Shown: positions 44,750 to 53,937 of the stretch, one piece after another
Layout of the letters: every line of letters starts with the position of its first letter
How positions within the stretch are numbered: the stretch's first letter is position 1
Origin: SABI01 sp963678555
GTDB taxonomy: Bacteria; Spirochaetota; Spirochaetia; Sphaerochaetales; Sphaerochaetaceae
Direction of reading: 5' to 3'
NCBI GenBank assembly: GCA_963678555.2
Contig: CAXXJA010000002.1
Location: forward strand, 558,001 to 622,000
Length of the DNA: 64,000 nucleotides
The notes under the pieces: model-generated
Databases searched by the model: none
Told to the model about the DNA's origin: nothing
The model's input: the letters and a program-made list of their open reading frames with translations, nothing else
Program-made: the position numbers and the translations under genes

Positions 44750-45273
44750 CCAGGTACCCCCTCATTCTCACTTTTACCGGAAACGGGAAGGGAAAGACCA
44801 CCGCAGCTCTCGGTATGATGCTGCGGACGCTTGGACATAAGGGAAGGGTCGCAGTTATCCAGTTCATCAAGAGTGAGGAGCAGGATACCGGTGAGAAACG
44901 GTTTGCCGCAGCGCATGATATCCTGTTCGAACAGTGGGGTGCCGGATTCACCTGGAACCACAGCGAGGAGGAAAACCGGATGAGCAGTGAGAAGGGATTC
45001 CTCCGTGCCCGTGAGGTGATCGACTCGAATGAGTATGACCTGGTGATCCTGGATGAGTTCACCTATCCGCTCTCGCTCGGATATCTTGACGTTGCTCAGG
45101 TGATACAGTACCTGAAGGATGTCAAGGGACGGGGTACGAGACCGCATATTGCCATCACAGGGCGTGATGCGCGGGCTGAACTCATCGAACTGAGCGATCT
45201 TGTCAGTTCCATAGAGATGGTGAAACACCCCTTTCAGCAGCATATCCCGCCTCAGCAGGGAATCGAATTCTGA
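44746..45273 (+). CDS. cobO: Cob(I)yrinic acid a,c-diamide adenosyltransferase (CobO/BtuR)
   Basis: 175-residue ATP:corrinoid adenosyltransferase of the CobA/BtuR type. P-loop FTGNGKGKTTAALGMMLR near the start; VVILDEF-type segment LVILDEFTYPLSLGYLD and ITGRDA near the end. It adenosylates cobalamin precursors or salvaged corrinoid. No other cobalamin genes lie in the window, which fits salvage. Confidence 0.92.
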   Translation: MTRYPLILTFTGNGKGKTTAALGMMLRTLGHKGRVAVIQFIKSEEQDTGEKRFAAAHDILFEQWGAGFTWNHSEEENRMSSEKGFLRAREVIDSNEYDLVILDEFTYPLSLGYLDVAQVIQYLKDVKGRGTRPHIAITGRDARAELIELSDLVSSIEMVKHPFQQHIPPQQGIEF

Positions 45274-45356
45274 AATAGGTCCTGAATCTGCTTTTAGCTG
45301 ATAAAAACCTGTACCAAAGGATTACTTTAGGGTATAATACCTCAAAAGGATTCATC

Positions 45357-45992
45357 ATGGGTTACATTGAAATGCACTCTCATCTGCTGCCGGGTATCGA
45401 TGATGGAGTAGCTTCACAGCAGGAATCTATCTCGGTGCTTGATGCCTATGCTCTGGCAGGGTTTACTCACATCGTAGCGACACCTCATCTGTACAATCCG
45501 AATGTGACGACCCACGTTCAGGAGATACGAAAGGAGTATGCATGGTTTGAACGGGAGGCGTCTCTGCGAGGTATAACGACGGAACTCGGAAGTGAGACCT
45601 TTATCGGAAGCTCCAGAGAACCGAAAGCGATACCGTTCCTCCACGGATTTGTTCTTGTCGAGGTTGAGACGATGGTGGAGCCGATGTATCTGCTCAAGTT
45701 CGTTCGGGATATGATCGACAGAGGCCATACTGTCATCCTTGCGCATATCGAGCGGTACCGGTGGATGACACCGACCCATCCGCTTGTCCATCAGCTGAGA
45801 GAACTGGGTGTCTTCTTTCAGAGCAACTGTACAGCCGTTCACGAGGGAAAGGTCAGTCAGTACCTTTCGAGAGATCTCGTGGACATCATCGCCGGAGACA
45901 ACCACGGGGATCCCGAACTGCCGGCGCTGCTTGCACACACACTTACCGAGCACCCGAGAGTGCTGAGTATCATGAACCGTTTATTCTCATAG
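45357..45992 (+). CDS. CpsB/YwqE-type PHP-family tyrosine-protein phosphatase
   Basis: 211-residue Mn-dependent phosphatase of the PHP fold. Metal-binding segments: MHSHLLPGIDDGV at the N-terminus, ATPHLYNP, LAHIERYRWM and DNHGD near the end. Relatives dephosphorylate bacterial tyrosine kinases that control capsule or exopolysaccharide export; no such kinase or export gene is adjacent. A TATAAT at 45333-45338 looks like its -10. Confidence 0.88.
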   Translation: MGYIEMHSHLLPGIDDGVASQQESISVLDAYALAGFTHIVATPHLYNPNVTTHVQEIRKEYAWFEREASLRGITTELGSETFIGSSREPKAIPFLHGFVLVEVETMVEPMYLLKFVRDMIDRGHTVILAHIERYRWMTPTHPLVHQLRELGVFFQSNCTAVHEGKVSQYLSRDLVDIIAGDNHGDPELPALLAHTLTEHPRVLSIMNRLFS

Positions 45993-46020
45993 ACGTGAAC
46001 GGTAGAAGAGGGAGGACTGT

Positions 46021-47262
46021 ATGATATTGGATCTGACTATTTCCAATTTCCGTTCGGTTCAGAGTCCGCAGACAATTTCATTCGAAGCAGTTCGCGACAA
46101 TCGGCTGCTTGGTGATAAAGTCGTTGAAGTGGATGAGAAACTGAATGTTATCAAGACGTGTGCTATCATCGGACCCAATGGAGCAGGAAAAAGCACCTTC
46201 ATCAGGGCACTTGAAGCACTCAAGGCGATCGTGACCTCGCCTGTAGAGATGGAGTGCCCGGTTCAGTATCTTGCCGGCACAGCATTCGCCTACACTGACG
46301 AGAAGGGGCAGCCGGCCCAGATCGTCATGACCATTCTTCTGGGAAAGGATGAGGAGACGGGAAAAACTCTCACCGGACGCTATACGCTTGCGGCTACCAG
46401 AGAGAAGGTGTTTGAAGAGTCGTATCATCTGTTTGTGGGGCGTTCCCGCAAGATGATGTTCGAGCGACGCCTGACCGGGGTCGATGATGCCGGGCAGTCG
46501 ACCTACTCATTCAGATGGGGAAAACACTACCGCGGTGAGAAAAAGCGCGTGTCGAAGAAGATACTCCCCGGGCAGACGTTCCTCGCCATTGCGGCGTCGA
46601 AGGATTCTCTTACACTTAATCCGCTGTTCACCTGGTTCAGCGAGACCCTGACCATCCTTCCCTTCGGACTTTCAGCGACCAGTGAAAAACAGATCGTCGA
46701 TCAGCTGACATCTCATCCCGAGTGGAAGGCCGAATTGATAAACTTTCTCTGGTCGATAGATATTACGGACATCCGGGATCTCAGGATACAGGATGACCGT
46801 CTCATCTATGTTCATACCAATGTAAAGCAGCACTACGCATCCTATTTCTCGAATGAGTCACTCTCTCTGAGACGGTTGACAGGCATTGCCGTCGCGATGT
46901 TCGAGAGCTTTATCAGTGAACGATTCCTCGTGATCGATGACTTCGGCATGCTCCTCCATCCAGATGCTCTCGAGCATCTGGTGAATGTGTTCGAGGGATC
47001 GAACAGAATCAACTCTCAGATGCTTGTGGTCGACTGCAATCCCGGACTGCTGAAAGATGGTGTACTTCGGCGAGACGCAGTCTGGTTCGCTCAGAAGACA
47101 AGCGCAAGTGCCACCGAGTATTATTCTCTCAGTGATTTCCGCTTCACCAAGAGCAAGAAGGATATGGCCCGTCAGCTCTACATCAACGGTTCTTACGGTG
47201 CTCTTCCGATCACAAGCGAGTACTCTTTCAATGCAGTACCTGTCAAAGGAGAAGACCGATGA
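46021..47262 (+). CDS. AAA15-family ATPase (RloA/AbiLi-like), divergent
   Basis: 413-residue SMC/ABC-like ATPase of COG1106. Walker A GPNGAGKS at 51-58, Walker B FLVIDD at 302-307, then LLHPDALEHL, and the family tail INGSYGALP. Two details differ from the usual family: the second acid after Walker B is Asp, not the catalytic Glu (DE), and the signature region reads ESLSLRRLTG where ESDGT-RL is expected. The next gene, coupled by ATGA, is RloB-like. Such pairs occur in phage-defence modules (AbiL). Strong ribosome site GAGGGAGGA. Confidence 0.85.
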   Translation: MILDLTISNFRSVQSPQTISFEAVRDNRLLGDKVVEVDEKLNVIKTCAIIGPNGAGKSTFIRALEALKAIVTSPVEMECPVQYLAGTAFAYTDEKGQPAQIVMTILLGKDEETGKTLTGRYTLAATREKVFEESYHLFVGRSRKMMFERRLTGVDDAGQSTYSFRWGKHYRGEKKRVSKKILPGQTFLAIAASKDSLTLNPLFTWFSETLTILPFGLSATSEKQIVDQLTSHPEWKAELINFLWSIDITDIRDLRIQDDRLIYVHTNVKQHYASYFSNESLSLRRLTGIAVAMFESFISERFLVIDDFGMLLHPDALEHLVNVFEGSNRINSQMLVVDCNPGLLKDGVLRRDAVWFAQKTSASATEYYSLSDFRFTKSKKDMARQLYINGSYGALPITSEYSFNAVPVKGEDR

Positions 47263-47903
47263 AGCGCATACGAATGAAAGAAGTTCCACGGAAGACCATC
47301 CTTCTCATCACATCCACTGAAGCTGAGGCTCTCTATTTCTCTCAGATGAGAAAGGACTGCCGGTATACCAATCTCTCCGTCCTGTACGCCTCTGACGCAC
47401 AGACAGTCGAAGAGCAGGTCAGTTTTGCAGCGAAACAGAGGCTGAAGGGGCATTATGATATCGTATGGTGTGTATTCTCCACCCAGGCGATGAACGTGGA
47501 TGCTCAGAATATCGATGAGATTTCAGCTTTCGCGGAAAAGAAGCGGGTGAAGCTCGCATGGAATGCCCCTGACCTGTCACTGTGGTATCTGCTGCATCTG
47601 CAGATCCCTTCAGAGCCTATTCAGGATGTCTCTGTCATCTCCAGTGCCCTGCGGGGTGTGCTGCCAGGCTTCTCAGCCGATGCGGGATATCTGCTGAAAG
47701 GGGGCTCCTCGCTGCATCTGAAACTCTTCAACGCAAAGGCACAGGCGGTGGTCAATGCATCGACCTATAACGCGATGGCAGCATCGAGAGGGAGAAAGCT
47801 GCAACCTGTTCAGATGACCAGACTCCTCAACGATATCACTCAGGTGTGCGGTACTGCCGATATGAGCCATAACCAGAAACTCATCGGGCTGAAGAACGGC
47901 TGA
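47259..47903 (+). CDS. RloB-like protein with degenerate Toprim-type motifs
   Basis: 214 residues. The pattern follows RloB/AbiLii: a first strand ILLITSTEAEALYF matching IxxCEGxTExxYF, a central strand VWCVFSTQ where WxVFDxD is expected, and WNAPDLSLWYLLHLQ where SNPCFExWLLLHF is typical. The first Glu (CEG becomes ITS) and the DxD acids are lost, while T-E at 20-21 remains. Nuclease activity is therefore doubtful. Gene order and coupling with the AAA15 gene support the identity; the alignment is from memory of the family. Confidence 0.65.
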   Translation: MKRIRMKEVPRKTILLITSTEAEALYFSQMRKDCRYTNLSVLYASDAQTVEEQVSFAAKQRLKGHYDIVWCVFSTQAMNVDAQNIDEISAFAEKKRVKLAWNAPDLSLWYLLHLQIPSEPIQDVSVISSALRGVLPGFSADAGYLLKGGSSLHLKLFNAKAQAVVNASTYNAMAASRGRKLQPVQMTRLLNDITQVCGTADMSHNQKLIGLKNG

Positions 47904-47927
47904 CGGGTTACGGGTAACAGGTTCACG

Positions 47928-48815
47928 ATGGTATTTCAGGGACTTATCCTACTGCTCTACATATTCGCTTTCGCCGCAGGATGTATGGCGCTGGTCCTTT
48001 CAGTCGTATTTCATCTACGTGAGAAGCTGGAATGGACCAGGTACCTTCTTCTCTTCGAGAGTTCTCTGCTTGCAGTCATCGTCCTGAATGTATTCATCGT
48101 TTTCATGCGAGTCTTCGCCACTGAATTCGTGGAGATGCTGTTCACCTATATCATTGAGCCGGTGATCATCGCAGACATAGCGTTTCTGATCGTCTTTATT
48201 CCCTATTTCATCTCCTGGATCTTCGCCATTCCCTGGCGTACTCCGTTTGCCCTGATCTCGTACGTCCTCAGCGGAGCCTATATCGCTCTGCGTGTATTAG
48301 ATCTTGTGTTTTCTGCGCTTGCGATATTCGGTCCCCTGAGCGCAGTTGTCTTCATCCTCTCTCTATTCCTTGCACTTTCTCTTCCGATCAGGAACCTGAA
48401 GGATATCACAAACCACCTGGCACGGGTCATGGCAAAGGTTGTGCTCATCATCACGCTTTCGATGATCCCTCTGCTTATTCTTACCCTGATCTTCCCGCTG
48501 TTCATCGACATACTCTATGCAGCCTTCTATCTGGCTTTCAATGTGATGATGATCGTATTTCTGTTCATCTACTTCAGAAAGATGCCGCAGAGTGAAAACC
48601 GGGAGATCACCTACGAGGATACCAGAGCCTATCGGATAACCGAACGGGAATACTCGGTTATCCTCCTCATCAAGGATGGCTACACAAATAAGGAAATCGC
48701 TGAAGAACTCTCGATATCGGTTAATACGGTAAACAACCATGTGGCGAATATCTTCAGCAAAACGAATGTCAGGAGCAGGATCGACCTGCTGAATCTACTG
48801 CTGAAGGAGGGATGA
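47928..48815 (+). CDS. Membrane-bound LuxR-type transcriptional regulator
   Basis: 295 residues: seven or eight hydrophobic segments over residues 1-215, then a LuxR/GerE helix-turn-helix at about 232-295 (ITEREYSVILLIKDGYTNKE, IAEELSISVNTVNNHVANIF). The layout is a membrane sensor joined directly to a DNA-binding domain without receiver or kinase. The ligand is unknown. It starts 24 bases after the RloB-like gene and leads into the esterase gene, so it may belong to either unit. Confidence 0.85.
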   Translation: MVFQGLILLLYIFAFAAGCMALVLSVVFHLREKLEWTRYLLLFESSLLAVIVLNVFIVFMRVFATEFVEMLFTYIIEPVIIADIAFLIVFIPYFISWIFAIPWRTPFALISYVLSGAYIALRVLDLVFSALAIFGPLSAVVFILSLFLALSLPIRNLKDITNHLARVMAKVVLIITLSMIPLLILTLIFPLFIDILYAAFYLAFNVMMIVFLFIYFRKMPQSENREITYEDTRAYRITEREYSVILLIKDGYTNKEIAEELSISVNTVNNHVANIFSKTNVRSRIDLLNLLLKEG

Positions 48816-48818
48816 TAG

Positions 48819-49646
48819 ATGAAAACAGAGACGTCCGTTTACAAGAAAGACACGGACAGTGCGGTACGTACCTGTGCGAAACCGATCGAAAGGAAACACC
48901 GTACACAGGTCAGCAAGGCTGTCCTCGGTCTGCACGGCTACACCGGGTATCCCGGAGAACTCTTCCTCCCTCTTGACCTCCTCTTCAAGGAAGGCTTTGA
49001 CGTGTATGCTCCCCGTTATCCGGGGCATGGGACCAATGGTGAAGATTTCCTGAAGACGACAATGAAGGATTGGGCAGCGAGTGCAGAACGAACGTACCAG
49101 AGACTCACGGAACGCTACGATGAGGTCTACCTGATCGGTCACTCTATGGGAGGGCTGATTGCCACTCATCTGGCGTCGATGCACCCTGTGCAGCGTATGG
49201 TTCTCTATGCTCCTGCCCTTGTGCTTCAGCAGAAGATACCCCTTCAGCTGCTCGATCTGATACGTCTGTTCAGGAAACGTTCACCTGTCGCCTGGCAGAG
49301 GGACTCTTCCTACCCGCTCTACGGTAAACGGGATGAGGATGATGATCAGTTCCTCGGGAAGGAGTACTGGTCTTACCGATACTACAGACAGATCGCTTCA
49401 CTCGAGAGGCTGAGGCGCCAGGTGCTCCTTGAACTGCCAGATATCCTCACCGACACCCTTGTGTTCACGGCGGGTAACGATGCTCTCATCGCTAAGGAGA
49501 CCGGACCGCTTGTTCAGGATGGGATGAAAGGGGAGAATAACCGGTGGGTTCATCTTGAGGGAGGAACCCATCTGATCCCCTACGATAGGGATGACGCTTC
49601 CCGACAGATGGCGATGCAGGAGACTCTGCTCTTTCTCGGCAGCTGA
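48819..49646 (+). CDS. Alpha/beta hydrolase, carboxylesterase/monoacylglycerol lipase-like
   Basis: 275 residues. The nucleophile elbow is GHSMGG; oxyanion segment LHGYTGYP; the catalytic Asp is likely in FTAGNDALIA and the His in EGGTHLIPYD. It resembles Est30/lysophospholipase-like esterases. It begins 3 bases after the LuxR gene with AAGGAGG upstream, suggesting coupling; the regulator may control it or sense lipid products, which is inference. Confidence 0.88.
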   Translation: MKTETSVYKKDTDSAVRTCAKPIERKHRTQVSKAVLGLHGYTGYPGELFLPLDLLFKEGFDVYAPRYPGHGTNGEDFLKTTMKDWAASAERTYQRLTERYDEVYLIGHSMGGLIATHLASMHPVQRMVLYAPALVLQQKIPLQLLDLIRLFRKRSPVAWQRDSSYPLYGKRDEDDDQFLGKEYWSYRYYRQIASLERLRRQVLLELPDILTDTLVFTAGNDALIAKETGPLVQDGMKGENNRWVHLEGGTHLIPYDRDDASRQMAMQETLLFLGS

Positions 49647-49854
49647 TACATGAGAGTATCTCCTGCACGGTGCACTGTTCCCTGACCGCGGTTCCCGCAC
49701 TCGCTGCGGGCAGGGTGAGTGTGTCCTGAAGGTACCCTCAAACACGAGAAAATATACGCATTCCGTATCATGAATCTGCTCAGTTGTTGCTACTTTTACT
49801 GATATGCGGTACAAATTGACAGTAGCACATACTTTTCAACAGGTGGGTATTCAT

Positions 49855-51339
49855 ATGAGTGTCAGAGTACGCTATGCGCCGAGCCCGACCGGCTTGCAGC
49901 ATATCGGCGGTGTCCGCACAGCATTATTCAACTATTTCTTTGCCAGAGCAAACAACGGGTCGTTCATCCTTCGTATCGAGGATACCGACAGGGAGAGAAG
50001 TACCGACGAGAGTATTCAGGATCTCTATGATACACTCAGCTGGCTCGGTATCGAATGGGACGAAGGTCCCGTTGTCGGTGGCGAGTACGGTCCCTATATC
50101 CAGAGCGAGCGGAGTGCACTGTACGCTGAGTATGCAGAGAAACTGATTGCCGATGGGAAGGCCTACCGCTGTTTCTGTACCTCTGAACGTCTTGATGCCC
50201 TCAGAGAGGAGCAGGAGAAGACGAAGAGCAAGGAAAAGGGATACGACAGACACTGCCGGCATCTCAGTGAGGAAGAGATTGCAAACAACCTTGCTCAGAA
50301 CATGCCCTACGTCGTTCGGCTCAAGGTTCCCTCCGAAGGGAAAACCTCGTTCGAGGACGTGCTGATGGGAACGATCACCCGCAAGAACAAGGATGTGAAT
50401 CCGGATCCCGTTCTTCTCAAGAGCGACGGGTTTCCCACATATCATCTGGCCAACGTCATCGATGATCATATGATGGGCATAACCCATATCATGAGAGCCC
50501 AGGAATGGATTCCCAGCGGTCCCCTCCACATACTCCTGTACGAAGCGTTCGGCTGGACACCTCCTCTCTACTGCCATCTACCGATGGTGATGGGCAAGGA
50601 CGGGCAGAAACTGTCAAAACGTCACGGTTCAACCGCGGTGAAGGAGTTTCGCCAGAAGGGATATCTTCCCGAGGCACTTATGAATTATGTGTCGATGGTC
50701 GGCTGGTCGTACGATGACAAGCGTGAGTTCTTCTCGAAGGAAGATTTCTGCGAACTGTTCAGTCTCGAGAAGATCAACAAGGCTCCGGGAATCTTCGATT
50801 ACAAGAAGCTTGACTGGTATAACGGTATCTATATCAGAGAGAAAGGTGATGAGGAGCTTGCACAGCTTCTTCTGCCGTATCTGAAGGAGGAAGGCTTTGT
50901 CTCTCAGGAACCGACTGAATCTGAGCACTCCTTCCTTCTTTCGATTATTCCGCTGATCAAGGAACGGTTGAAAGTCCTCAGTGATGTGATTCCCCTTACA
51001 CGTTTCCTCTATCAGGAGGTCTCTGTCGGGGATGTACAGGACTTCGTGCCGAAGAAGCAGTCTCTCGAGGAGACGGCAGTCGCGCTCACACGGGCCTATG
51101 AGATCCTGAAAGCGGACGCAGGCAGAGAGGATGAGGTTATCGAAGAGAACCTTGTCGAGGTCTCCAGGGAACTCGGTCTCAAGGTGAACGGCGTGTTCAT
51201 GCCGATACGTGTGGCGGTGACAGGCTCCCAGGTCTCTCCCCCCCTGTTCGATTCGATCCGGGCCCTCGGTTGGGAAAAAGCACTACAGAGAATAGAAAAC
51301 GGCGTGAAAATGCTGAAAGTTGAGGTTGATAATGAGTGA
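49855..51339 (+). CDS. gltX: Glutamyl-tRNA synthetase
   Basis: 494 residues from the ATG at 49855 (AGGTGGG upstream); the in-frame ATG at 49804 adds 17 unlikely residues. Class I signature appears as PSPTGLQHIGG and the second as KLSKRHG. Discriminating or non-discriminating use cannot be told by eye. It is the first of three adjacent synthetase genes. TTGCTA (49785), 17-base spacer and TACAAA may be the promoter. Confidence 0.95.
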   Translation: MSVRVRYAPSPTGLQHIGGVRTALFNYFFARANNGSFILRIEDTDRERSTDESIQDLYDTLSWLGIEWDEGPVVGGEYGPYIQSERSALYAEYAEKLIADGKAYRCFCTSERLDALREEQEKTKSKEKGYDRHCRHLSEEEIANNLAQNMPYVVRLKVPSEGKTSFEDVLMGTITRKNKDVNPDPVLLKSDGFPTYHLANVIDDHMMGITHIMRAQEWIPSGPLHILLYEAFGWTPPLYCHLPMVMGKDGQKLSKRHGSTAVKEFRQKGYLPEALMNYVSMVGWSYDDKREFFSKEDFCELFSLEKINKAPGIFDYKKLDWYNGIYIREKGDEELAQLLLPYLKEEGFVSQEPTESEHSFLLSIIPLIKERLKVLSDVIPLTRFLYQEVSVGDVQDFVPKKQSLEETAVALTRAYEILKADAGREDEVIEENLVEVSRELGLKVNGVFMPIRVAVTGSQVSPPLFDSIRALGWEKALQRIENGVKMLKVEVDNE

Positions 51340-52657
51340 TACAACAATGGATAAGATTGTTTCCCTGTGCAAGAGACGGGGTTTTATATTTCAGTCCAGT
51401 GAGATCTATGGTGGTCTTACCGGAGCATGGGACTACGGCCCGCTCGGTGTGGAACTGAAGAACAATATCAGAGATTTCTGGTGGAAGGAAATGACTCAGC
51501 TCCATGATAATATCGTGGGTCTCGACGCTTCCATCCTGATGCATCCCAATGTCTGGGTTGCAAGCGGTCATGTGTCGAACTTTACCGACCCGATGGTGGA
51601 CTGCAGACAGTGCAAGAGCCGCTTCCGGGCGGATCAGATAGACCTCAGTGCTCCCTGTCCCGTATGCGGTGGAAAAGAGACCTTCACGGAACCGAGAAAC
51701 TTCAACCTGATGTTCGAAACCCATATGGGCTCGGTCAAGGATGATTCCTCGATCGTGTATCTCAGACCTGAGACGGCACAGGGCATCTATGCGGATTTCA
51801 AGAATGTGGTACAGTCAAGCAGGGTGAAGATCCCCTTCGGTATTGCACAGGTCGGCAAGAGTTTCAGAAACGAAATCACGACGAAGAATTTTATCTTCCG
51901 TTCCTGTGAATTCGAGCAGATGGAGATGCAGTACTTCTGTGCTCCGGGTGAGGATGAGAAGTGGTTCGATTTCTGGAAAGAGGAGAGGATGAAGTTCTAC
52001 TCCAAGATGGGAATCCGGCAGAAGAATCTCAGGTGGCATCAGCATGGAGAGGATGAGCTGGCCTTCTATGCCAAGGATGCCTACGATATCGAGTTCAATT
52101 TCCCGATGGGCTGGCAGGAACTCGAAGGAGTGCACAACAGGACCGACTACGACCTCACCCAACATCAGAATCATTCGAAGAAGGATCTCACCTATCTTGA
52201 TCAGGAGACCAAGGAACGGTATGTGCCCTACGTGGTAGAGACCTCAGCCGGTCTCACACGGAATGTACTGATGGTGCTCAGTGATGCCTATGAAGAGGAG
52301 ACTCTTGAGGGTGGGGATGTCAGAACAGTCCTTCACTTCCATCCTGCCCTCGCTCCGGTGACCGTGGCGGTTCTTCCTCTGGTGAAGAAGGATGGTATCA
52401 GCGAATACGCTCAAGATCTCGAGAAGACTCTCCGGGATTCCTTTGCCACCTTCTACGACCAGTCAGGTGCAATCGGACGTCGGTACCGACGTATGGATGA
52501 GATTGGTACGCCTTTCTGCATCACGGTAGACTACGACACGCTCACCGATGGAACGGTGACCGTACGCGACAGAGATTCAATGGAACAGGTGAGGATCCCT
52601 TCAGATGCCATCGTTGATGAACTGAACAGACGGATCCGTTCGTATCATAGAGGGTAG
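51332..52657 (+). CDS. glyS: Glycyl-tRNA synthetase, single-chain class II type
   Basis: 441 residues from the ATG at 51332, overlapping gltX by 8 bases. It is the eukaryote/archaea-like homodimeric form (alpha2), not the bacterial GlyQ/GlyS pair. GGLTGAWDYGPLG at the start, zinc-type cysteines in CRQCKSRF and CPVCGG, class II motif 2 SFRNEI and motif 3 near GLTRNVL are present. The C-terminal anticodon-binding domain follows. Confidence 0.95.
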   Translation: MSDTTMDKIVSLCKRRGFIFQSSEIYGGLTGAWDYGPLGVELKNNIRDFWWKEMTQLHDNIVGLDASILMHPNVWVASGHVSNFTDPMVDCRQCKSRFRADQIDLSAPCPVCGGKETFTEPRNFNLMFETHMGSVKDDSSIVYLRPETAQGIYADFKNVVQSSRVKIPFGIAQVGKSFRNEITTKNFIFRSCEFEQMEMQYFCAPGEDEKWFDFWKEERMKFYSKMGIRQKNLRWHQHGEDELAFYAKDAYDIEFNFPMGWQELEGVHNRTDYDLTQHQNHSKKDLTYLDQETKERYVPYVVETSAGLTRNVLMVLSDAYEEETLEGGDVRTVLHFHPALAPVTVAVLPLVKKDGISEYAQDLEKTLRDSFATFYDQSGAIGRRYRRMDEIGTPFCITVDYDTLTDGTVTVRDRDSMEQVRIPSDAIVDELNRRIRSYHRG

Positions 52658-52666
52658 ACGGATAGT

Positions 52667-53917
52667 ATGAATGCAGCATTACAAGTATTACAGGATCGTG
52701 GTTTCATACGGCAGTGTACCGGAATCGAAGAACTCAGTGACCTGATGGATAGAGAGAAGGTGACCTTCTACCTGGGAGTTGACCCGACCGGCAGGAGCAT
52801 TCACATCGGCCATATGGTTCCCTTCTTTGCCATGCACCACCTTCAGGAACACGGGCACAACCCCATAGCTCTCGTCGGCGGCGGGACGTCCCTGATCGGG
52901 GATCCCAGCGGAAAGACCGAGATGAGGAAGATGCTCACGGTGGAACAGATCCGGGAGAACAGTGCCAGTCTGAAGGACCAGTTGGGCACAGTGGTGGATT
53001 TCTCCGATCACGGCGATCCTTCGAAAGGGAAGGCCATCATGGTCAACAACTATGACTGGCTTGGACAGCTGAATTATATCGAGTTTCTTCGGGATATCGG
53101 GCGTCACTTCTCGGTCAACCGGATGCTGACTTTCGAAAGCTACAAACAGCGCCTTGAACGGGGCCTGAGTTTCATCGAATTCAACTATCAGCTTCTGCAG
53201 TCGTACGACTTCCTCGTGCTCAACCAGCGCTACGGAGCGAAACTCCAGATCGGTGGGGATGATCAGTGGGGGAATATCGTCAGCGGTATCGACCTGATCA
53301 GGAAAATTGAGGGGAACGACTCCTATGGGCTGACGTTCAATCTCATCACCCGCAGTGATGGTCAGAAGATGGGTAAGAGCGAGAAGGGAGCGGTATTCCT
53401 CGACCCCGAGATGTTCAGTCCGTATGATTTCTTCCAGTACTGGAGAAACGTCAATGATGAGGATGTCATCAGGTTCATGAAGCTGTTCACCTTCCTGAGT
53501 CTCGACGAGATCGCAGAATATCAGAGAGAGGGAAGGAACATAAACGAAGCGAAAGAACGTCTTGCCTATGAACAGACCTCAATCATTCACGGAAAGGATG
53601 AGGCAGAGAAGGCTCTCAGCGCGGCCAGAGCGATGTTCTCATCCGCAGGGGCTGCCTCGACAGAATCTCTTCCTTCCATTATAATTGAAAGAACTCTTCT
53701 TGAGGCAGGTATCCCTGCGATGCAGCTTTTCGCTATGACGGACCTCTGCAAGACAAACAGTGATGCACGACGCCTGATACAGCAGGGCGGTGCCGTGGTT
53801 CAGGAACGAAAGATCTCAGATATCAACGAGGTGATCGATGCATCGTATCTTGCCGATGAACCGGTCCTCATTCTCAGAGCAGGAAAGAAGCGGTTTTACA
53901 AAGTCATAGTTGAATAA
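52667..53917 (+). CDS. tyrS: Tyrosyl-tRNA synthetase
   Basis: 416-residue class I synthetase. HIGH motif in HIGHMVP (about 42-48), KMSKS motif as KMGKSEKG, and a C-terminal S4 RNA-binding domain (TNSDARRLIQQGGAVVQ). It starts 9 bases after glyS, so gltX-glyS-tyrS is one unit. No T-box leader is seen. Confidence 0.95.
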   Translation: MNAALQVLQDRGFIRQCTGIEELSDLMDREKVTFYLGVDPTGRSIHIGHMVPFFAMHHLQEHGHNPIALVGGGTSLIGDPSGKTEMRKMLTVEQIRENSASLKDQLGTVVDFSDHGDPSKGKAIMVNNYDWLGQLNYIEFLRDIGRHFSVNRMLTFESYKQRLERGLSFIEFNYQLLQSYDFLVLNQRYGAKLQIGGDDQWGNIVSGIDLIRKIEGNDSYGLTFNLITRSDGQKMGKSEKGAVFLDPEMFSPYDFFQYWRNVNDEDVIRFMKLFTFLSLDEIAEYQREGRNINEAKERLAYEQTSIIHGKDEAEKALSAARAMFSSAGAASTESLPSIIIERTLLEAGIPAMQLFAMTDLCKTNSDARRLIQQGGAVVQERKISDINEVIDASYLADEPVLILRAGKKRFYKVIVE

Positions 53918-53937
53918 CCGCAGGAGAACGAACAGAT

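Noticed and set aside
49694..49710. CCCGCA/TGCGGG hairpin upstream of gltX as a terminator or leader
   Set aside because: Stem of only six pairs, no U-tract and no conserved leader features; left without a call.
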